From NCBI RefSeq assembly GCF_009863985.1, contig NZ_WEZT01000001.1:47248-111131 (forward strand): a DNA stretch of 63,884 nt, given 5' to 3'. Position numbers and translations under genes: made by a program. The DNA comes from Furfurilactobacillus milii. GTDB taxonomy: Bacteria; Bacillota; Bacilli; Lactobacillales; Lactobacillaceae. Shown one piece after another: positions 35,284 to 45,007 of this stretch (the first letter of the stretch is position 1; every line of letters begins with the position of its first letter). Below the pieces are notes generated by a model. The model was not told where the DNA came from. It ran no database searches and worked only from the letters and a program-made list of their open reading frames with translations.

Positions 35284-35317
35284 TCTAATCACTAAAAAGG
35301 TAAGGAAGGTGAAACCA

Positions 35318-35740
35318 ATGCTGGCAACAGATGACGGAATTTTAGCACAACTCAATATTGTTTCTCGTAAGTTGCAAATGCAGTTAAACAATGAACTCAT
35401 GCCGCTTCAACTAACCGCCAGTAACTACTATTTCCTCTTAAAACTGAACCTAGTAGGACAAATGACACAGGATCAGTTATTTCACCAGATTTATCTCAGT
35501 CCAAGCAACGTGACACGTCGTTTGGATGAACTGATCCGGCTGGGGCTAGTCAAAAAGACCCGGGCCACAGATGATAAGCGATCCTGGAATATCAGTTTGA
35601 CCAACAAAGGCACTCGTTTGATTCCAGCGCTTAAACATGTGTTAGCCCACATTAATCAGGAAAGTTTAGGCGCTCTATCTGCTGCACAGGTGGACGCGTT
35701 TACAGAGTCTTTAGTCCAAATTGCCGTTAGTTTAACGTAA
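35318..35740 (+). CDS. MarR-family regulator
   Basis: About 140 residues. The winged helix includes MTQDQLFHQIYLSPSNVTRRLDELIRLGLVKKTRATDDKRSWNISLTNKG, the MarR core with the DxRxxxxxLT wing. ATG at 35318 is preceded by GGAAGGTG. First gene of a five-gene plus-strand cassette ending at 38713. It probably represses the cassette through the dyad at 35209-35230. Confidence 0.9.
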   Translation: MLATDDGILAQLNIVSRKLQMQLNNELMPLQLTASNYYFLLKLNLVGQMTQDQLFHQIYLSPSNVTRRLDELIRLGLVKKTRATDDKRSWNISLTNKGTRLIPALKHVLAHINQESLGALSAAQVDAFTESLVQIAVSLT

Positions 35741-35757
35741 TTAAGGAGGCAGACCTG

Positions 35758-36339
35758 ATGACAAAATTTGTTGATATTCACCATGAACCAAACAAGATGC
35801 TGACTTTGCCGGATGATTTCGTGGAAGTTGCCCGTGATCTACGCCCACGCAATCATAAAACAGTGACGGTAATTCGTTATCAACGAGCTGGCAAAGTCGT
35901 TCCCAACAATGCCCACGTCACAGTTATCTTCGGCAACGACGGTCGACTATTAAGCTACAACAACTTCAGTATCGATAGTGACGCACCGTTGCCACGTGGC
36001 GAAGAAGCATTACAGATTGCACAACAAACGTTTGAATCGATTGATCCGAACTTTGCTCGCCATTTGCGCTTCATGCGTATTGACAAGCAAACACGAACTT
36101 TCACATACGGTGGCCGAACCATTCAAACACCAATTCTCTGGGTCAAATTCTCACACCGCAATGGCTCGTATAACTGGGGTTCTGTAGGACCTGGCGGACA
36201 AATCGTTGAAGTTGAGCGCGACTCCCGTTGGAACTACCTGCTCTCTCGTCGTTCAACTGAAGAGTGGAATTTCGACGATTGGGTTCTGGTGCGCGAAGGC
36301 AAACGCCGTCAGTTACCAGCACCACAGCCATTGGGATAA
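35758..36339 (+). CDS. Uncharacterised protein, paralogue 1 of the MarR cassette
   Basis: 193 residues; I do not recognise the family. No signal peptide or membrane segment. It starts with a VDIHHEPNKMLTLPDDFVEV region. The middle VTVIFGNDGRLLSYNNFSI, EEALQIAQQTFESIDPNF and FMRIDKQTRTF segments suggest an alpha/beta fold faintly like PepSY/YpeB repeats (inference). The C-terminus has TPILWVKFSHRNGSYNWGSVGP and STEEWNFDDWVLVREGK. The protein at 38129 is a clear paralogue with the same layout. AAGGAGG precedes the ATG. Confidence 0.75.
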   Translation: MTKFVDIHHEPNKMLTLPDDFVEVARDLRPRNHKTVTVIRYQRAGKVVPNNAHVTVIFGNDGRLLSYNNFSIDSDAPLPRGEEALQIAQQTFESIDPNFARHLRFMRIDKQTRTFTYGGRTIQTPILWVKFSHRNGSYNWGSVGPGGQIVEVERDSRWNYLLSRRSTEEWNFDDWVLVREGKRRQLPAPQPLG

Positions 36340-36405
36340 CGTCATCTGACCTATTTGGCTCATTATTTTCCGTTTGAAACCACACAATTCCAAGGAGGCT
36401 TCACC

Positions 36406-36618
36406 ATGTTAAACGAAGATAAGTACGATTATGACGTTGAACGCTTAGGCCAATTGCGCGATGAACTGCAACGTCTCGAAGACAATGATTACGTCACCGC
36501 CTATTACAAGGGCTACAGCTCAGAAGGTCTAACGCTGGAAGAAGTTCGGGATACCATCAAAGAACTTGAGCAACAAATTCGTCAGTTGGAACGTGAACTC
36601 GATGAAGACGGTGAATAA
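36406..36618 (+). CDS. Small coiled-coil protein of the MarR cassette
   Basis: About 70 residues, acidic. VERLGQLRDELQRLEDNDYV and EVRDTIKELEQQIRQLEREL show strong heptad character. No membrane or signal segment. The start at 36406 follows AAGGAGG with 7-nt spacing. The function is unknown; its position between paralogue 1 and the exporter suggests it works with one of them. Confidence 0.75.
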   Translation: MLNEDKYDYDVERLGQLRDELQRLEDNDYVTAYYKGYSSEGLTLEEVRDTIKELEQQIRQLERELDEDGE

Positions 36619-36638
36619 CCGCCTTCCCCATTCACTTT

Positions 36639-38099
36639 ATGCAATCCTGGTTAAAAATAGGTGAAAGAAAGGAAGTGGGACCGTTGCTTAAAAGATGGCT
36701 TATTTTAAGTATTCTCGGCTCATTCTTCTTCATGGTCATCATTGACGGTAGCATCGTCAGTATCGCCATTCCAACCATTGCAAGAGATTTGAGCGTTTCA
36801 ACAAACGCAACAACGACCATTATCGGCATTTACCTCATCACTATCAGTGCGTTGTTACTATTCTTTGGGCAACTTGGCGATCAGCTCGGTCGACCATTTA
36901 TCTTTGAAATTGGGACTGCGTTGTTTCTGATTGGTTCGGGCCTTGCCGGTTTTGGCATCAACTTACCGTTTGTCCTCTTCGGTCGGTTTGTTCAGGCCGT
37001 GGGAGCCAGTATGACGATGGCCAACAGTTATGCCATCGTAACGGATACTTTTCCACCTCAGTATCTGGGACGTGCACTTGGCATTGAAGCCTTGTTCATC
37101 TCATTAGGGTCACTTGCAGGACCAGGGTTAGGCGGACTGATTTTAGCCTTCCTCCCCTGGGGGTACATTTTCTGGATCAACGTTCCGCTAGGCATCATCT
37201 GCCTCATTGCCGAATGGTTTATCTTTCCGCGACCTGGCAAACTTTCCCGGCCAAACGTAGATTGGTTGGGCGTCGGTGACTTGATCATCCTAGCCGTGTC
37301 CTTCTTCGTTGCCTCCAGTGTCATCATGACCCATCCGCTGTGGGCCATTATTGGCCTCATTATCTTCTTCGTGATGATCGCTGTGTTCGTCTATCACGAG
37401 CGCCGGGCAACGCGTCCATTATTAAATCTCAACCTGCTTAAAAACAGTGCGTTTACACAAAACGTCGTTGCCGCATTGATCAGTTTTGTTGTCGGGTACT
37501 TCTTCACATTGCTGGCACCAATCTACCTACAAATCGTGTTGAAGTATTCTAGCCAAGTCAGTGGTTTGCTGCTAATGGCCTCACCGATTGTCGCTTTAGT
37601 AGCAAACCCTATTGCCGGCACACTAACGGATAAGTTCAACAAACAGCGTGTTATGGCTGCTGGCTTAATCATCCTGCTGCTGGCTCAGATTGGCCTAGTG
37701 CTCAGCAATGGTCATGTTGAACCAATCGTCTTCATCGGTGTTTCAGCACTGATCGCGATTGGTACGGCTGTCTTTGGCACACCAAACAACACGCTGATCA
37801 TGCAAAGTGTCTCAACCGCCGATCGTGGGATGGCAGGATCGATTAACTCATTAATGCGTGAATTCGGACTCGTGTTGGGAACCACGCTATCAACACTGAC
37901 CTTCTATGTTCACCTTTCGTTTGATGCAGGTCATCGAACAACCACAGCTATCGGTCAGTCTGCAGCTAATATTATTGCCGCACAACGAACCGCCTATCTG
38001 TTTGGCTTATTGCTCTTAGCTGGCGCGGGGATCATCGTGTTCAATCGTGCACGCAAACGGACGATTGCTAAAAACGCCAATCTCGCTCATCAACACTAA
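36639..38099 (+). CDS. DHA2-family MFS exporter
   Basis: A protein of about 486 residues (shorter if a TTG at 36684 after AAGGAAGTGG is used). MVIIDGSIVSIAIPTIARDL near residue 32 and GRFVQAVGASMTMANSYAIV near residue 112 are DHA2 signatures, with about 14 membrane segments. It is the exporter of the MarR cassette, flanked on both sides by the paralogous unknown proteins. Substrate unknown; toxic organic compounds are likely from family. Confidence 0.9.
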   Translation: MQSWLKIGERKEVGPLLKRWLILSILGSFFFMVIIDGSIVSIAIPTIARDLSVSTNATTTIIGIYLITISALLLFFGQLGDQLGRPFIFEIGTALFLIGSGLAGFGINLPFVLFGRFVQAVGASMTMANSYAIVTDTFPPQYLGRALGIEALFISLGSLAGPGLGGLILAFLPWGYIFWINVPLGIICLIAEWFIFPRPGKLSRPNVDWLGVGDLIILAVSFFVASSVIMTHPLWAIIGLIIFFVMIAVFVYHERRATRPLLNLNLLKNSAFTQNVVAALISFVVGYFFTLLAPIYLQIVLKYSSQVSGLLLMASPIVALVANPIAGTLTDKFNKQRVMAAGLIILLLAQIGLVLSNGHVEPIVFIGVSALIAIGTAVFGTPNNTLIMQSVSTADRGMAGSINSLMREFGLVLGTTLSTLTFYVHLSFDAGHRTTTAIGQSAANIIAAQRTAYLFGLLLLAGAGIIVFNRARKRTIAKNANLAHQH

Positions 38100-38128
38100 C
38101 ATCTCTTTAAAAATTGGAGGATTTTCTT

Positions 38129-38713
38129 ATGACAAAGTATTTGAACGTTAACGGCAAAGAAAACCGTAACCTTGTTATTCCAGATGATTTCGTTGCAGTT
38201 AGCCGTGAACAACACCCTCGTAATGGCGAACAGGTAACCGTCGTTCGCTACCAAAAGGAAGGTCCAGTAGTTCTCAATAACGCTCACGTAACGGTTATTT
38301 ACGGTAGCGACAACCGCCTCATCAGCTACAACAACTTCAGTTTCGAAGAACCAGGCAACTTGCCAAGGAGTCAACAAGCAATCAACCTTGCGACTCAGGT
38401 CTTTCAATCCATTGATTTAGCTTACGCTCATCAACTGAGTTTCATGCGCATTGACCAAGAAACGCGCACCTTCACCAATGATGCTGGTCAACTCGTAACC
38501 ACGCCGATTCTGTGGGTCAAGTTCGCTCATCACAACGGTTCCTATAATTGGGTCTCAATTGGACCAAACAACGAAATTGTTGAAATCGAACGTGAATCAC
38601 GCTGGGACTTCGGTCAATGGCGTCGTGGAACAGAAGAGTGGAACCTTGATGACTGGGTCTTAGCTCGCGAAGGCAAAGGACCACAGCTTAAGGCACCATC
38701 TGCACTCGCCTAA
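38129..38713 (+). CDS. Uncharacterised protein, paralogue 2 of the MarR cassette
   Basis: About 194 residues, clearly homologous along its full length to the protein at 35758. Shared: IPDDFVAV, VVLNNAHVTVIYGSDNRLISYNNFS, FMRIDQETRTF, TPILWVKFAHHNGSYNW, RGTEEWNLDDWVLAREGK. Identity is roughly half by eye. ATG at 38129 follows GGAGG. Two copies flanking one exporter suggest a duplication with possible heterodimer or division of labour. No known function. Confidence 0.75.
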   Translation: MTKYLNVNGKENRNLVIPDDFVAVSREQHPRNGEQVTVVRYQKEGPVVLNNAHVTVIYGSDNRLISYNNFSFEEPGNLPRSQQAINLATQVFQSIDLAYAHQLSFMRIDQETRTFTNDAGQLVTTPILWVKFAHHNGSYNWVSIGPNNEIVEIERESRWDFGQWRRGTEEWNLDDWVLAREGKGPQLKAPSALA

Positions 38714-38723
38714 AAGATCTGTC

Positions 38724-38739
38724 TGTTTCACGTGTAACA
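38724..38739. other. parS-like site
   Basis: TGTTTCACGTGTAACA matches TGTTNCACGTGNAACA fully. It lies 10 bp after the last cassette gene. Confidence 0.7.
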
Positions 38740-38881
38740 AAGGAATGTTTCTCAAGGACTTCCAGTTCCAAAAGACAAAAATCGTAGTGAATTTTAACTG
38801 CCATAAAACGACATGCACTTAGCCACATTGAGTACATGTCGTTTTTGTTTATACATATCCAAACATCTGTATAGCAAATTA

Positions 38882-38895
38882 AGAAAGCGCTGCCA
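38882..38895 (+). promoter_or_regulatory. Weak cre-like site upstream of lacI
   Basis: AGAAAGCGCTGCCA departs from the cre consensus at two positions and lies just upstream of the lacI promoter. Confidence 0.35.
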
Positions 38896-38912
38896 AAATC
38901 AATAAAGTTATC

Positions 38913-38961
38913 TTGACACACAAATTTTTAAGGTTTATCTTGTATATGAAATCGATTTCAT
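38913..38961 (+). promoter_or_regulatory. lacI promoter with LacI-family operator
   Basis: TTGACA (38913-38918) and TATCTT (38936-38941) have a 17-bp spacer. ATGAAATCGATTTCAT (38946-38961), a perfect 16-bp palindrome with a central CG, lies at the start site. The identical sequence is upstream of the lyxose isomerase. Confidence 0.85.
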
Positions 38962-38976
38962 AAAGGCGGCAAAAAA

Positions 38977-39954
38977 TTGTCAAAGCAAGTTACTATTAAA
39001 CAAATAGCACAATATGCGGGAGTATCAGAAGCAACCGTTTCTCGTGTTCTTAACCAACCCGAATTGGTCAGCAAACAAACAATCCAGAAGGTTAAAGATG
39101 GGATGGACGAATTGCAGTATCGGCCGAGTGCTCTCGCACAAAGCATGCGAAATCACACTACAAAAACTATTGGTGTGGTTATTTCAAATGTATTGAATCC
39201 ATTTTTTACTACCCTCGTCCGTGGTATCGAAGATGCGGCTACTAAGCGTGGCTACTCTGTGATTGTTTGCAACACTGACGAAAATCCAGATAAAGAACAA
39301 CGTTATATCAATATGCTAGTTGATCATCAGGCAGATGGCATCATTCTGGCTAGCACCGGTAATCATGCCAACTATCATTCAATGGTCAATGACATGCCTC
39401 TCGTCTTTATCGACCGTATGCCACAAGGTAAGGATGCCAATTTATATGACACAGTTTTAGTTGATAACGAGAAGGGCAGTTTTAACGCCGTTGACGCTCT
39501 AATTAAGCAAGGCGCAACCCGCGTTAATGCCATTGTTAGCCCCGTCGCCACAACCGGTACAGAGCGTTTAAATGGCTTCCGAAAAGCACTAACAGCTCAC
39601 GATTTCCCAATTCGTGAGCAAGATATTGCACTCGATGATTACCTTGGTCAGCACACCGCAGAATTGGCACTTAACCTCATTCAAACTAATCAGTGTGATG
39701 CCCTCTTCTGTGGTAACAATGTGATTCTAATGAATGTGCTGAAAGTCCTTAAAGAATGGCAAATTGGGGATATGAAACTAGCTGTTTTTGATGATCAACC
39801 TTGGTTTGATTTTGTTCAATATCCTATTATTTCAGTAGATCAACCAGCATATCTTATTGGTACCAAAGCTTTCATTACACTCATGGATCGCCTCGCTAAT
39901 CCTGATCGTCCCGTGACGCATGACATCGTCCGGACTAAATTAGTAATTCGATAA
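38977..39954 (+). CDS. LacI-family repressor of the lyxose cluster
   Basis: 325 residues. The N-terminal HTH TIKQIAQYAGVSEATVSRVLNQPELVS is followed by a periplasmic-binding-protein-like sensor domain (IGVVISNVLNPFFTTLVRGIEDAA). Start is TTG at 38977, behind AAAGGCGG; no nearby ATG. It should bind the two identical palindromes, repressing itself and the isomerase operon until a pentose or pentose phosphate is present (inferred). Confidence 0.92.
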   Translation: MSKQVTIKQIAQYAGVSEATVSRVLNQPELVSKQTIQKVKDGMDELQYRPSALAQSMRNHTTKTIGVVISNVLNPFFTTLVRGIEDAATKRGYSVIVCNTDENPDKEQRYINMLVDHQADGIILASTGNHANYHSMVNDMPLVFIDRMPQGKDANLYDTVLVDNEKGSFNAVDALIKQGATRVNAIVSPVATTGTERLNGFRKALTAHDFPIREQDIALDDYLGQHTAELALNLIQTNQCDALFCGNNVILMNVLKVLKEWQIGDMKLAVFDDQPWFDFVQYPIISVDQPAYLIGTKAFITLMDRLANPDRPVTHDIVRTKLVIR

Positions 39955-39980
39955 TAAATTACTTTTTTAATTGAAAATTT

Positions 39981-39994
39981 TGTAAGCGCTTCCT
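39981..39994 (+). promoter_or_regulatory. cre site (CcpA box)
   Basis: TGTAAGCGCTTCCT fits TGWAARCGYTWNCW completely, upstream of the lyxose isomerase operon, which is therefore probably under carbon catabolite repression. Confidence 0.75.
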
Positions 39995-40039
39995 TAAGTG
40001 TACTACATAAAAATCAGTTAGCGATTTTCATGGCCTTTT

Positions 40040-40055
40040 ATGAAATCGATTTCAT
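40040..40055. promoter_or_regulatory. LacI-family operator of the lyxose operon
   Basis: ATGAAATCGATTTCAT, identical to the site at 38946-38961, lies 55 bp before the isomerase start. Confidence 0.85.
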
Positions 40056-40110
40056 TTCGTTAAATTAACTAACAAATATCTAGTCTTACATCTAAGGAGA
40101 TTTATATATC

Positions 40111-40842
40111 ATGAAACGTTCACAAATCAACACCATTTTGGATAACCTAATTGCTTTTGCCTCAGAACACAAAGTTTATTTCCCCGAATTTGCTAACTGG
40201 ACACCCGAAGACGTGAAGAATGCCGGCCCAGAATATCGGGAAATCTTTGACAACATGTTGGGATGGGATGTCACAGACTTTGGCAGTGATGACTTTGCTA
40301 AACGTGGCTTGGCTACGTTCACTTTCCGTAATGGTAATTTCAACGACAAAAAAACTTATCCAAAACCTTACTGTGAAAAAATTTTGATCCTTGAAGACGG
40401 TCAAGAATTACCAATGCACTTCCACAAGATTAAGGAAGAAGACACTATCAACCGTGGCGGCGGTGTTCTCGACATTACCGTTTACAACGCAACAGCCGAT
40501 GAACAACTCGATAAAGAATCAGATGTGCATTTAGTTAAGGATGGCAAAAAAATCACTGTTCCTGCCGGTGGCGTCGTTTCATTGGAACCCGGAGAAAGTG
40601 TCACGATGACACAACGCATCTATCACCGTTGGATGGGTCGCAAAGGCACAGGCAAGATCATGGTTTGGGAAGTTTCTTCATCAAATGATGACAACGTCGA
40701 CAATCGCTTCTTTGAACCAGTACCACGTTTTTCGAACGTGGACGAAGATGAGCCTATTCGTCATGTTCTATTTGCTGATTACCCTACACTGCGTGGCAAC
40801 AAATCATCGTCTTTTAATAGCTGGTATTCATGTTCTAACTAA
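40111..40842 (+). CDS. D-lyxose isomerase (cupin type)
   Basis: 243 residues of the Lyx_isomer cupin family, which interconverts D-lyxose and D-xylulose and often D-mannose and D-fructose. The metal site is visible: LPMHFHKIKEED near residue 103 (two His and a Glu) and RIYHRWMG near residue 172 (third His). The following symporter, epimerase and xylulokinase complete a route to xylulose-5-phosphate, which favours lyxose or a related pentose as substrate. AAGGAG precedes the ATG. Confidence 0.9.
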   Translation: MKRSQINTILDNLIAFASEHKVYFPEFANWTPEDVKNAGPEYREIFDNMLGWDVTDFGSDDFAKRGLATFTFRNGNFNDKKTYPKPYCEKILILEDGQELPMHFHKIKEEDTINRGGGVLDITVYNATADEQLDKESDVHLVKDGKKITVPAGGVVSLEPGESVTMTQRIYHRWMGRKGTGKIMVWEVSSSNDDNVDNRFFEPVPRFSNVDEDEPIRHVLFADYPTLRGNKSSSFNSWYSCSN

Positions 40843-40856
40843 TGTTTGAACATGCC

Positions 40857-40893
40857 GTGTCCTCGTTCCCGAGTTAGGAATAAGGACACTTTT
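40857..40893 (+). terminator. Intercistronic hairpin, possible partial terminator
   Basis: GTGTCCT pairs with AGGACAC and TTTT follows, between the isomerase and symporter genes. It could reduce read-through or protect the upstream mRNA. Confidence 0.5.
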
Positions 40894-40911
40894 CTTGAAA
40901 GGAGAAGCATC

Positions 40912-42270
40912 ATGACAAACGAAACGGCAAAAAGCCGCAGCAGTTGGTATATTTACTTTTTTGGTGCGCTAGGCGGATTATTATTTGGTTACGATACAGG
41001 TGTTATCTCTGGTGCATTGCTTTACATTCGATCAGAAATGAAACTTACATCCCTTGAGCAGGGTCTGGTCGTTAGTGCTGTTCTCTTAGGTGCCATTATT
41101 GGGGCTGCTATCATCAGTCCAATGTCCGATCGGTTCGGGCGCAAGAAAATGGTGATGCTCTCAGCATTAATTTTCTTAATTGGTGCCCTATTATCAGGCT
41201 TTTCACCTGATGTGATAGTCTTGGTTATCGCACGGGTCATCTTAGGTGTCGCCGTCGGTGGTGCGTCAGCACTAGTACCAATGTACCTAGCTGAAATCTC
41301 GCCTGCTCGTATCCGGGGCACGCTTTCCAGTCTTAACCAATTAATGATTATGACTGGTATCTTACTGGCCTACATCATTGACTATAGTTTTGCTAACGTC
41401 ACAAACGGCTGGCGTTATATGTTAGCATTTGCTGCACTACCAGCGATCATCCTATTGATTGGCGGTGTATTGCTACCTGAAAGTCCACGATTCTTATACA
41501 AAGTTGGGCGAACTGAGGATGCTAAAAATGTATTGATGCGTCTTCGGGGAGACAATGAAGAAGAAGTTAACGATGAACTCTCAGTTATTGAAAAAGCTAA
41601 CAAACAAGAATCCGGTACTCTAAAGGACTTATTCTCAAAACTTGTCCACCCTGCATTGGTAATTGCTGTTGGACTATGTATCTTCCAACAGATTACTGGA
41701 TGTAACACTGTTTTATATTACGCTCCAACCATCTTTTCACAGGTGGGACTCGGAAATTCGGCTGCCATTTTAGGTACTGTTGGAATAGGTGTCGTCTCCG
41801 TTATTACCACCGGTATTGCTGTCATTATCATGGATAAGTTTAACCGTCGCACGCTGCTTAACTTTGGTTCCGTTGGTATGGCGGTCTCGCTATTTACACT
41901 CGCAATCGTGACTAATTTTGCTGAAAAAGGTTCTGGACTCTCTGCCTGGATCGTTATGATTGCTCTTGCCGTGTACATTGTTTTCTTCTCTGCAACTTGG
42001 GGACCAATTGCTTGGGTCGTAATGGCAGAAGTCTTCCCGTTAAATGTGCGTGGGTTAGGAACTGGTTTCGCGAGTGTTATCGACTGGTTTGCTGACTTAA
42101 TCGTTTCATTAACTTTCCCAATTTTATTAACTTGGTTAGGAACATCAATCTTCGCTATTTACGGGATTATTTGTATTTTAGCAATTGTATTCGTCTCAAA
42201 ATTCGTATTCGAAACTCGCGGCCGCAGCCTTGAAGATATTGAACAAGAGCTGCATAACCGCGCTAAATAA
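40912..42270 (+). CDS. Sugar:proton symporter, MFS sugar porter family
   Basis: About 452 residues with 12 membrane segments. Sugar-porter signatures: GALLFGYDTGVISGAL-like start near residue 20, DRFGRKKMV, LPESPRFLYKVGR near 205, QQITGCNTVLYYAPTIF near 262, and FETRGRSLEDIEQEL at the end. It should import a pentose with a proton. Start ATG at 40912 follows AAAGGAG; the frame extends upstream through the hairpin without a start site. The operon context points to lyxose or xylose. Confidence 0.93.
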   Translation: MTNETAKSRSSWYIYFFGALGGLLFGYDTGVISGALLYIRSEMKLTSLEQGLVVSAVLLGAIIGAAIISPMSDRFGRKKMVMLSALIFLIGALLSGFSPDVIVLVIARVILGVAVGGASALVPMYLAEISPARIRGTLSSLNQLMIMTGILLAYIIDYSFANVTNGWRYMLAFAALPAIILLIGGVLLPESPRFLYKVGRTEDAKNVLMRLRGDNEEEVNDELSVIEKANKQESGTLKDLFSKLVHPALVIAVGLCIFQQITGCNTVLYYAPTIFSQVGLGNSAAILGTVGIGVVSVITTGIAVIIMDKFNRRTLLNFGSVGMAVSLFTLAIVTNFAEKGSGLSAWIVMIALAVYIVFFSATWGPIAWVVMAEVFPLNVRGLGTGFASVIDWFADLIVSLTFPILLTWLGTSIFAIYGIICILAIVFVSKFVFETRGRSLEDIEQELHNRAK

Positions 42271-42285
42271 TGGTAGGAGGACATT

Positions 42286-43326
42286 ATGATTACTAACAAA
42301 ATCGAAGAATTTGATCATCATAACGGTCGTCTTATTAAGAAGTTTACATTAATCAATAAACGTGGTTCGAGTATTAGTGTATTGGATTTTGGGGCAACCT
42401 GGTACGAATACCGTTTAGCACATCACGATCAAACGACACAAAATGTGTTATTAAATGAACCTGATATTGCGCATTATTTGAACAACCCATTCTATTTAGG
42501 TGCCACAATTGGCCGTGTAACCGGTCGAATTAAAAATGGTCTCTTTACACTTGGTGGAAAGCAGTTTCAACTACAACAAAATGAAGGCGCTACCACTCTG
42601 CATGGCGGCCCCCACGGATTTGCTTATTTACAGTGGGAAGGAACTATTTTGTCCACGGACGATGGTGATAACTACCTTCAATTCAGTCGACAAGTAGACC
42701 AGTCTTTGGACGGCTTCCCTGGCACCATGACAGTCACAGTCACTTATGCGCTTTCAGAAGACGACACTGTTGACATCACTTACCAAGCCATCTGTGATAC
42801 TGACACTTTGTTCAGTCCCACTTGTCACGCCTACTTCAACTTAAATAAGGATAATCAAGACATCAGAAACCATGACATAAAGAGTAATGCTCAATTTGTT
42901 GAAGCATTGGATGAGGAACATGTGCCAAACGGTATTCTGGCCCCCATTGACAACGACATGTATGATTATAGAAATTTTAAAAATGTTGGTCAGGCAATTA
43001 AAAGCATTATTGACAGTAATCACGGCGCTGGGATTGATGATACTTTTCTCACGCCTGCAGGTGCCGACGTTACCATTCGTGATCAAGAAAGCAACTTAAC
43101 ATTGCAAACGACTGCGGATCGTAACGGGGTTACTATTTTTACAGCCAATGGGTTTACACCAACCATGCAAACTAATAAGGGTGCAGGAAAACCATTCCTT
43201 GGTATTGCAGTGGAACCACATATTCTTTCCAATGCGATTAACCTCGAAGGTTTTGGTAACATGATTTTAAAAGCAGACGTTAATCAAACCTACCACGCAC
43301 GGTATCATGTTTCTGAGGGGGTCTAA
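42286..43326 (+). CDS. galM: Aldose 1-epimerase (mutarotase)
   Basis: 346 residues. GalM-type motifs: [14 protein letters not shown] near residue 73, [10 protein letters not shown] near 103 with the catalytic His, [12 protein letters not shown] near 177 with the second His, and FLGIAVEPH near 303 with the Glu. It interconverts sugar anomers so the isomerase receives the usable form. GTAGGAGG precedes the ATG, and only 2 bp separate its stop from xylulokinase. Confidence 0.93.
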   Translation: MITNKIEEFDHHNGRLIKKFTLINKRGSSISVLDFGATWYEYRLAHHDQTTQNVLLNEPDIAHYLNNPFYLGATIGRVTGRIKNGLFTLGGKQFQLQQNEGATTLHGGPHGFAYLQWEGTILSTDDGDNYLQFSRQVDQSLDGFPGTMTVTVTYALSEDDTVDITYQAICDTDTLFSPTCHAYFNLNKDNQDIRNHDIKSNAQFVEALDEEHVPNGILAPIDNDMYDYRNFKNVGQAIKSIIDSNHGAGIDDTFLTPAGADVTIRDQESNLTLQTTADRNGVTIFTANGFTPTMQTNKGAGKPFLGIAVEPHILSNAINLEGFGNMILKADVNQTYHARYHVSEGV

Positions 43327-43328
43327 GC

Positions 43329-44831
43329 ATGAGTTATGTATTGGGCATTGATCTTGGCACCAGCGCTGTCAAGGTTTCAGCCGTTAATCAGGAAGGTGTG
43401 ATTGTTGCTCAGCAATCATTTGATTATCCACTCAACCAACCACATCCTGGATACAGTGAACAAAATCCTGAAGACTGGGTATCTGGGACTACTGTTGCCA
43501 TTGTAAATTTAATCTTGAAAGATCATCTCAAACCAGAAGACATTGAAGGCATCAGTTATTCCGGTCAAATGCACGGCCTCGTCCTGCTTGACGAAAATCA
43601 TCAAATACTGCGGCCTGCAATCTTGTGGAATGACACCCGCGCAGCAAAACAGCGTCATGAAATTACAGACGTTTTGGGTGATCGTTTTGAAACAATCACT
43701 AAGAATCAACCTTTAGAAGGGTTCACGCTACCCAAGTTACTGTGGGTCAAAGAAAATGAGCCAGAAATTTATAAACAGATTGCTACGGTTTTGCTTCCCA
43801 AAGATTATGTTCGTTTTAGAATGACTGGCAAGTTAGCTATTGACTACTCTGATGCCACTGGAACGGTCATGCTTGACGTTAACGAAGGCACTTGGAGCAA
43901 AGAAATCCTGAATGCATTAAACATCGACATCGATTTATGCCCGCCGTTAATTAATTCCACGGATTTCGTCGGCAATATTACGAGCAGTTACGCATCCTTC
44001 TCTGGTCTATCTACTAGCACTAAAGTCTTCGGAGGTGCAGCAGATAACGCTGCAGGCGCGATTGGCGCCGGTATTGTTGATGACAAACAAGTTATGGTAA
44101 GCATTGGGACCTCGGGCGTTGTTCTGAAGACGGAACCTAAAACAAGCAATTACCGTGGTGTGCTTCAATTTGAAGATCATGGGATCACTGACCAATACTA
44201 TTCCATGGGCGTTACCCTAGCCGCGGGTTACAGTCTTGGCTGGTTCAAACGAACTTTTCTTCCAGACCATTCTTTTGATGAGCTCACTAGTCTGGCCGCC
44301 GAGAGACCAATCGGCGCAAACGGGCTTATCTTTACACCATACATTGTAGGAGAGCGAGCACCCTACGCAGATGCCGATATTCGCGGCAGTTTTATTGGCG
44401 TAGATGGTGTTCAGACTCAAGGCGACTTTATCCGATCAGTGCTGGAGGGAATCACTTATTCTTTTAAAGATATTTTGCAAATTTATCAGAACAACCATCG
44501 TACGTTTTCACAGGTTGTCTCTATTGGTGGTGGCGCCAAAAGTTCGTTTTGGCTGCAACTACAGGCAGATATTTTTAATGCACCAGTCACCAGCCTTGTT
44601 AATGAACAGGGTCCTGGATTAGGAGCTGCTATGATTGCCGCCATGGGATTGGGTTGGTATTCTGACTGGAAAACTTGTGTCGCAAAGTTTGTTCAATACG
44701 GTAAAATATATCAGCCGCAACCGGAGCATGTCGCACAATATGAGCAATTTTACGCTGTCTACCATCAAGTTTACGAGGCAACGGCATCTCTAAGCCATCA
44801 GCTGTTGCAATTACGTCGTCGAAACAGTTAG
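43329..44831 (+). CDS. xylB: Xylulokinase
   Basis: 500 residues, FGGY kinase family. [18 protein letters not shown] at the N-terminus is the first phosphate motif. [12 protein letters not shown] near residue 77 is typical of xylulokinases, as are [13 protein letters not shown] and [18 protein letters not shown] near residue 397. It phosphorylates D-xylulose from the isomerase to xylulose-5-phosphate. Last gene of the lyxose operon; a terminator follows after the parS-like site. Confidence 0.95.
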   Translation: MSYVLGIDLGTSAVKVSAVNQEGVIVAQQSFDYPLNQPHPGYSEQNPEDWVSGTTVAIVNLILKDHLKPEDIEGISYSGQMHGLVLLDENHQILRPAILWNDTRAAKQRHEITDVLGDRFETITKNQPLEGFTLPKLLWVKENEPEIYKQIATVLLPKDYVRFRMTGKLAIDYSDATGTVMLDVNEGTWSKEILNALNIDIDLCPPLINSTDFVGNITSSYASFSGLSTSTKVFGGAADNAAGAIGAGIVDDKQVMVSIGTSGVVLKTEPKTSNYRGVLQFEDHGITDQYYSMGVTLAAGYSLGWFKRTFLPDHSFDELTSLAAERPIGANGLIFTPYIVGERAPYADADIRGSFIGVDGVQTQGDFIRSVLEGITYSFKDILQIYQNNHRTFSQVVSIGGGAKSSFWLQLQADIFNAPVTSLVNEQGPGLGAAMIAAMGLGWYSDWKTCVAKFVQYGKIYQPQPEHVAQYEQFYAVYHQVYEATASLSHQLLQLRRRNS

Positions 44832-44877
44832 TCGGTGTGACTAACCTTACACTCGTGCACGCATGACCATTGATTCA

Positions 44878-44893
44878 TGTTACACGTGGAACA
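44878..44893. other. parS-like site
   Basis: TGTTACACGTGGAACA matches TGTTNCACGTGNAACA fully, between xylulokinase and the terminator. Confidence 0.7.
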
Positions 44894-44914
44894 TTTATTA
44901 ACTGCCTAGACATT

Positions 44915-44963
44915 AAATACCCCTGAATGAATCTCGAATTGGATTCATCCAGGGGTATTTTTG
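44915..44963. terminator. Bidirectional terminator
   Basis: AAATACCCCTGAATGAATC pairs with GATTCATCCAGGGGTATTTTT, between the convergent xylulokinase and metQ. Confidence 0.88.
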
Positions 44964-45007
44964 TGTCTGATGAAATTCTCAAATGGCTCGCTAATTTGGC
45001 GTTAATT

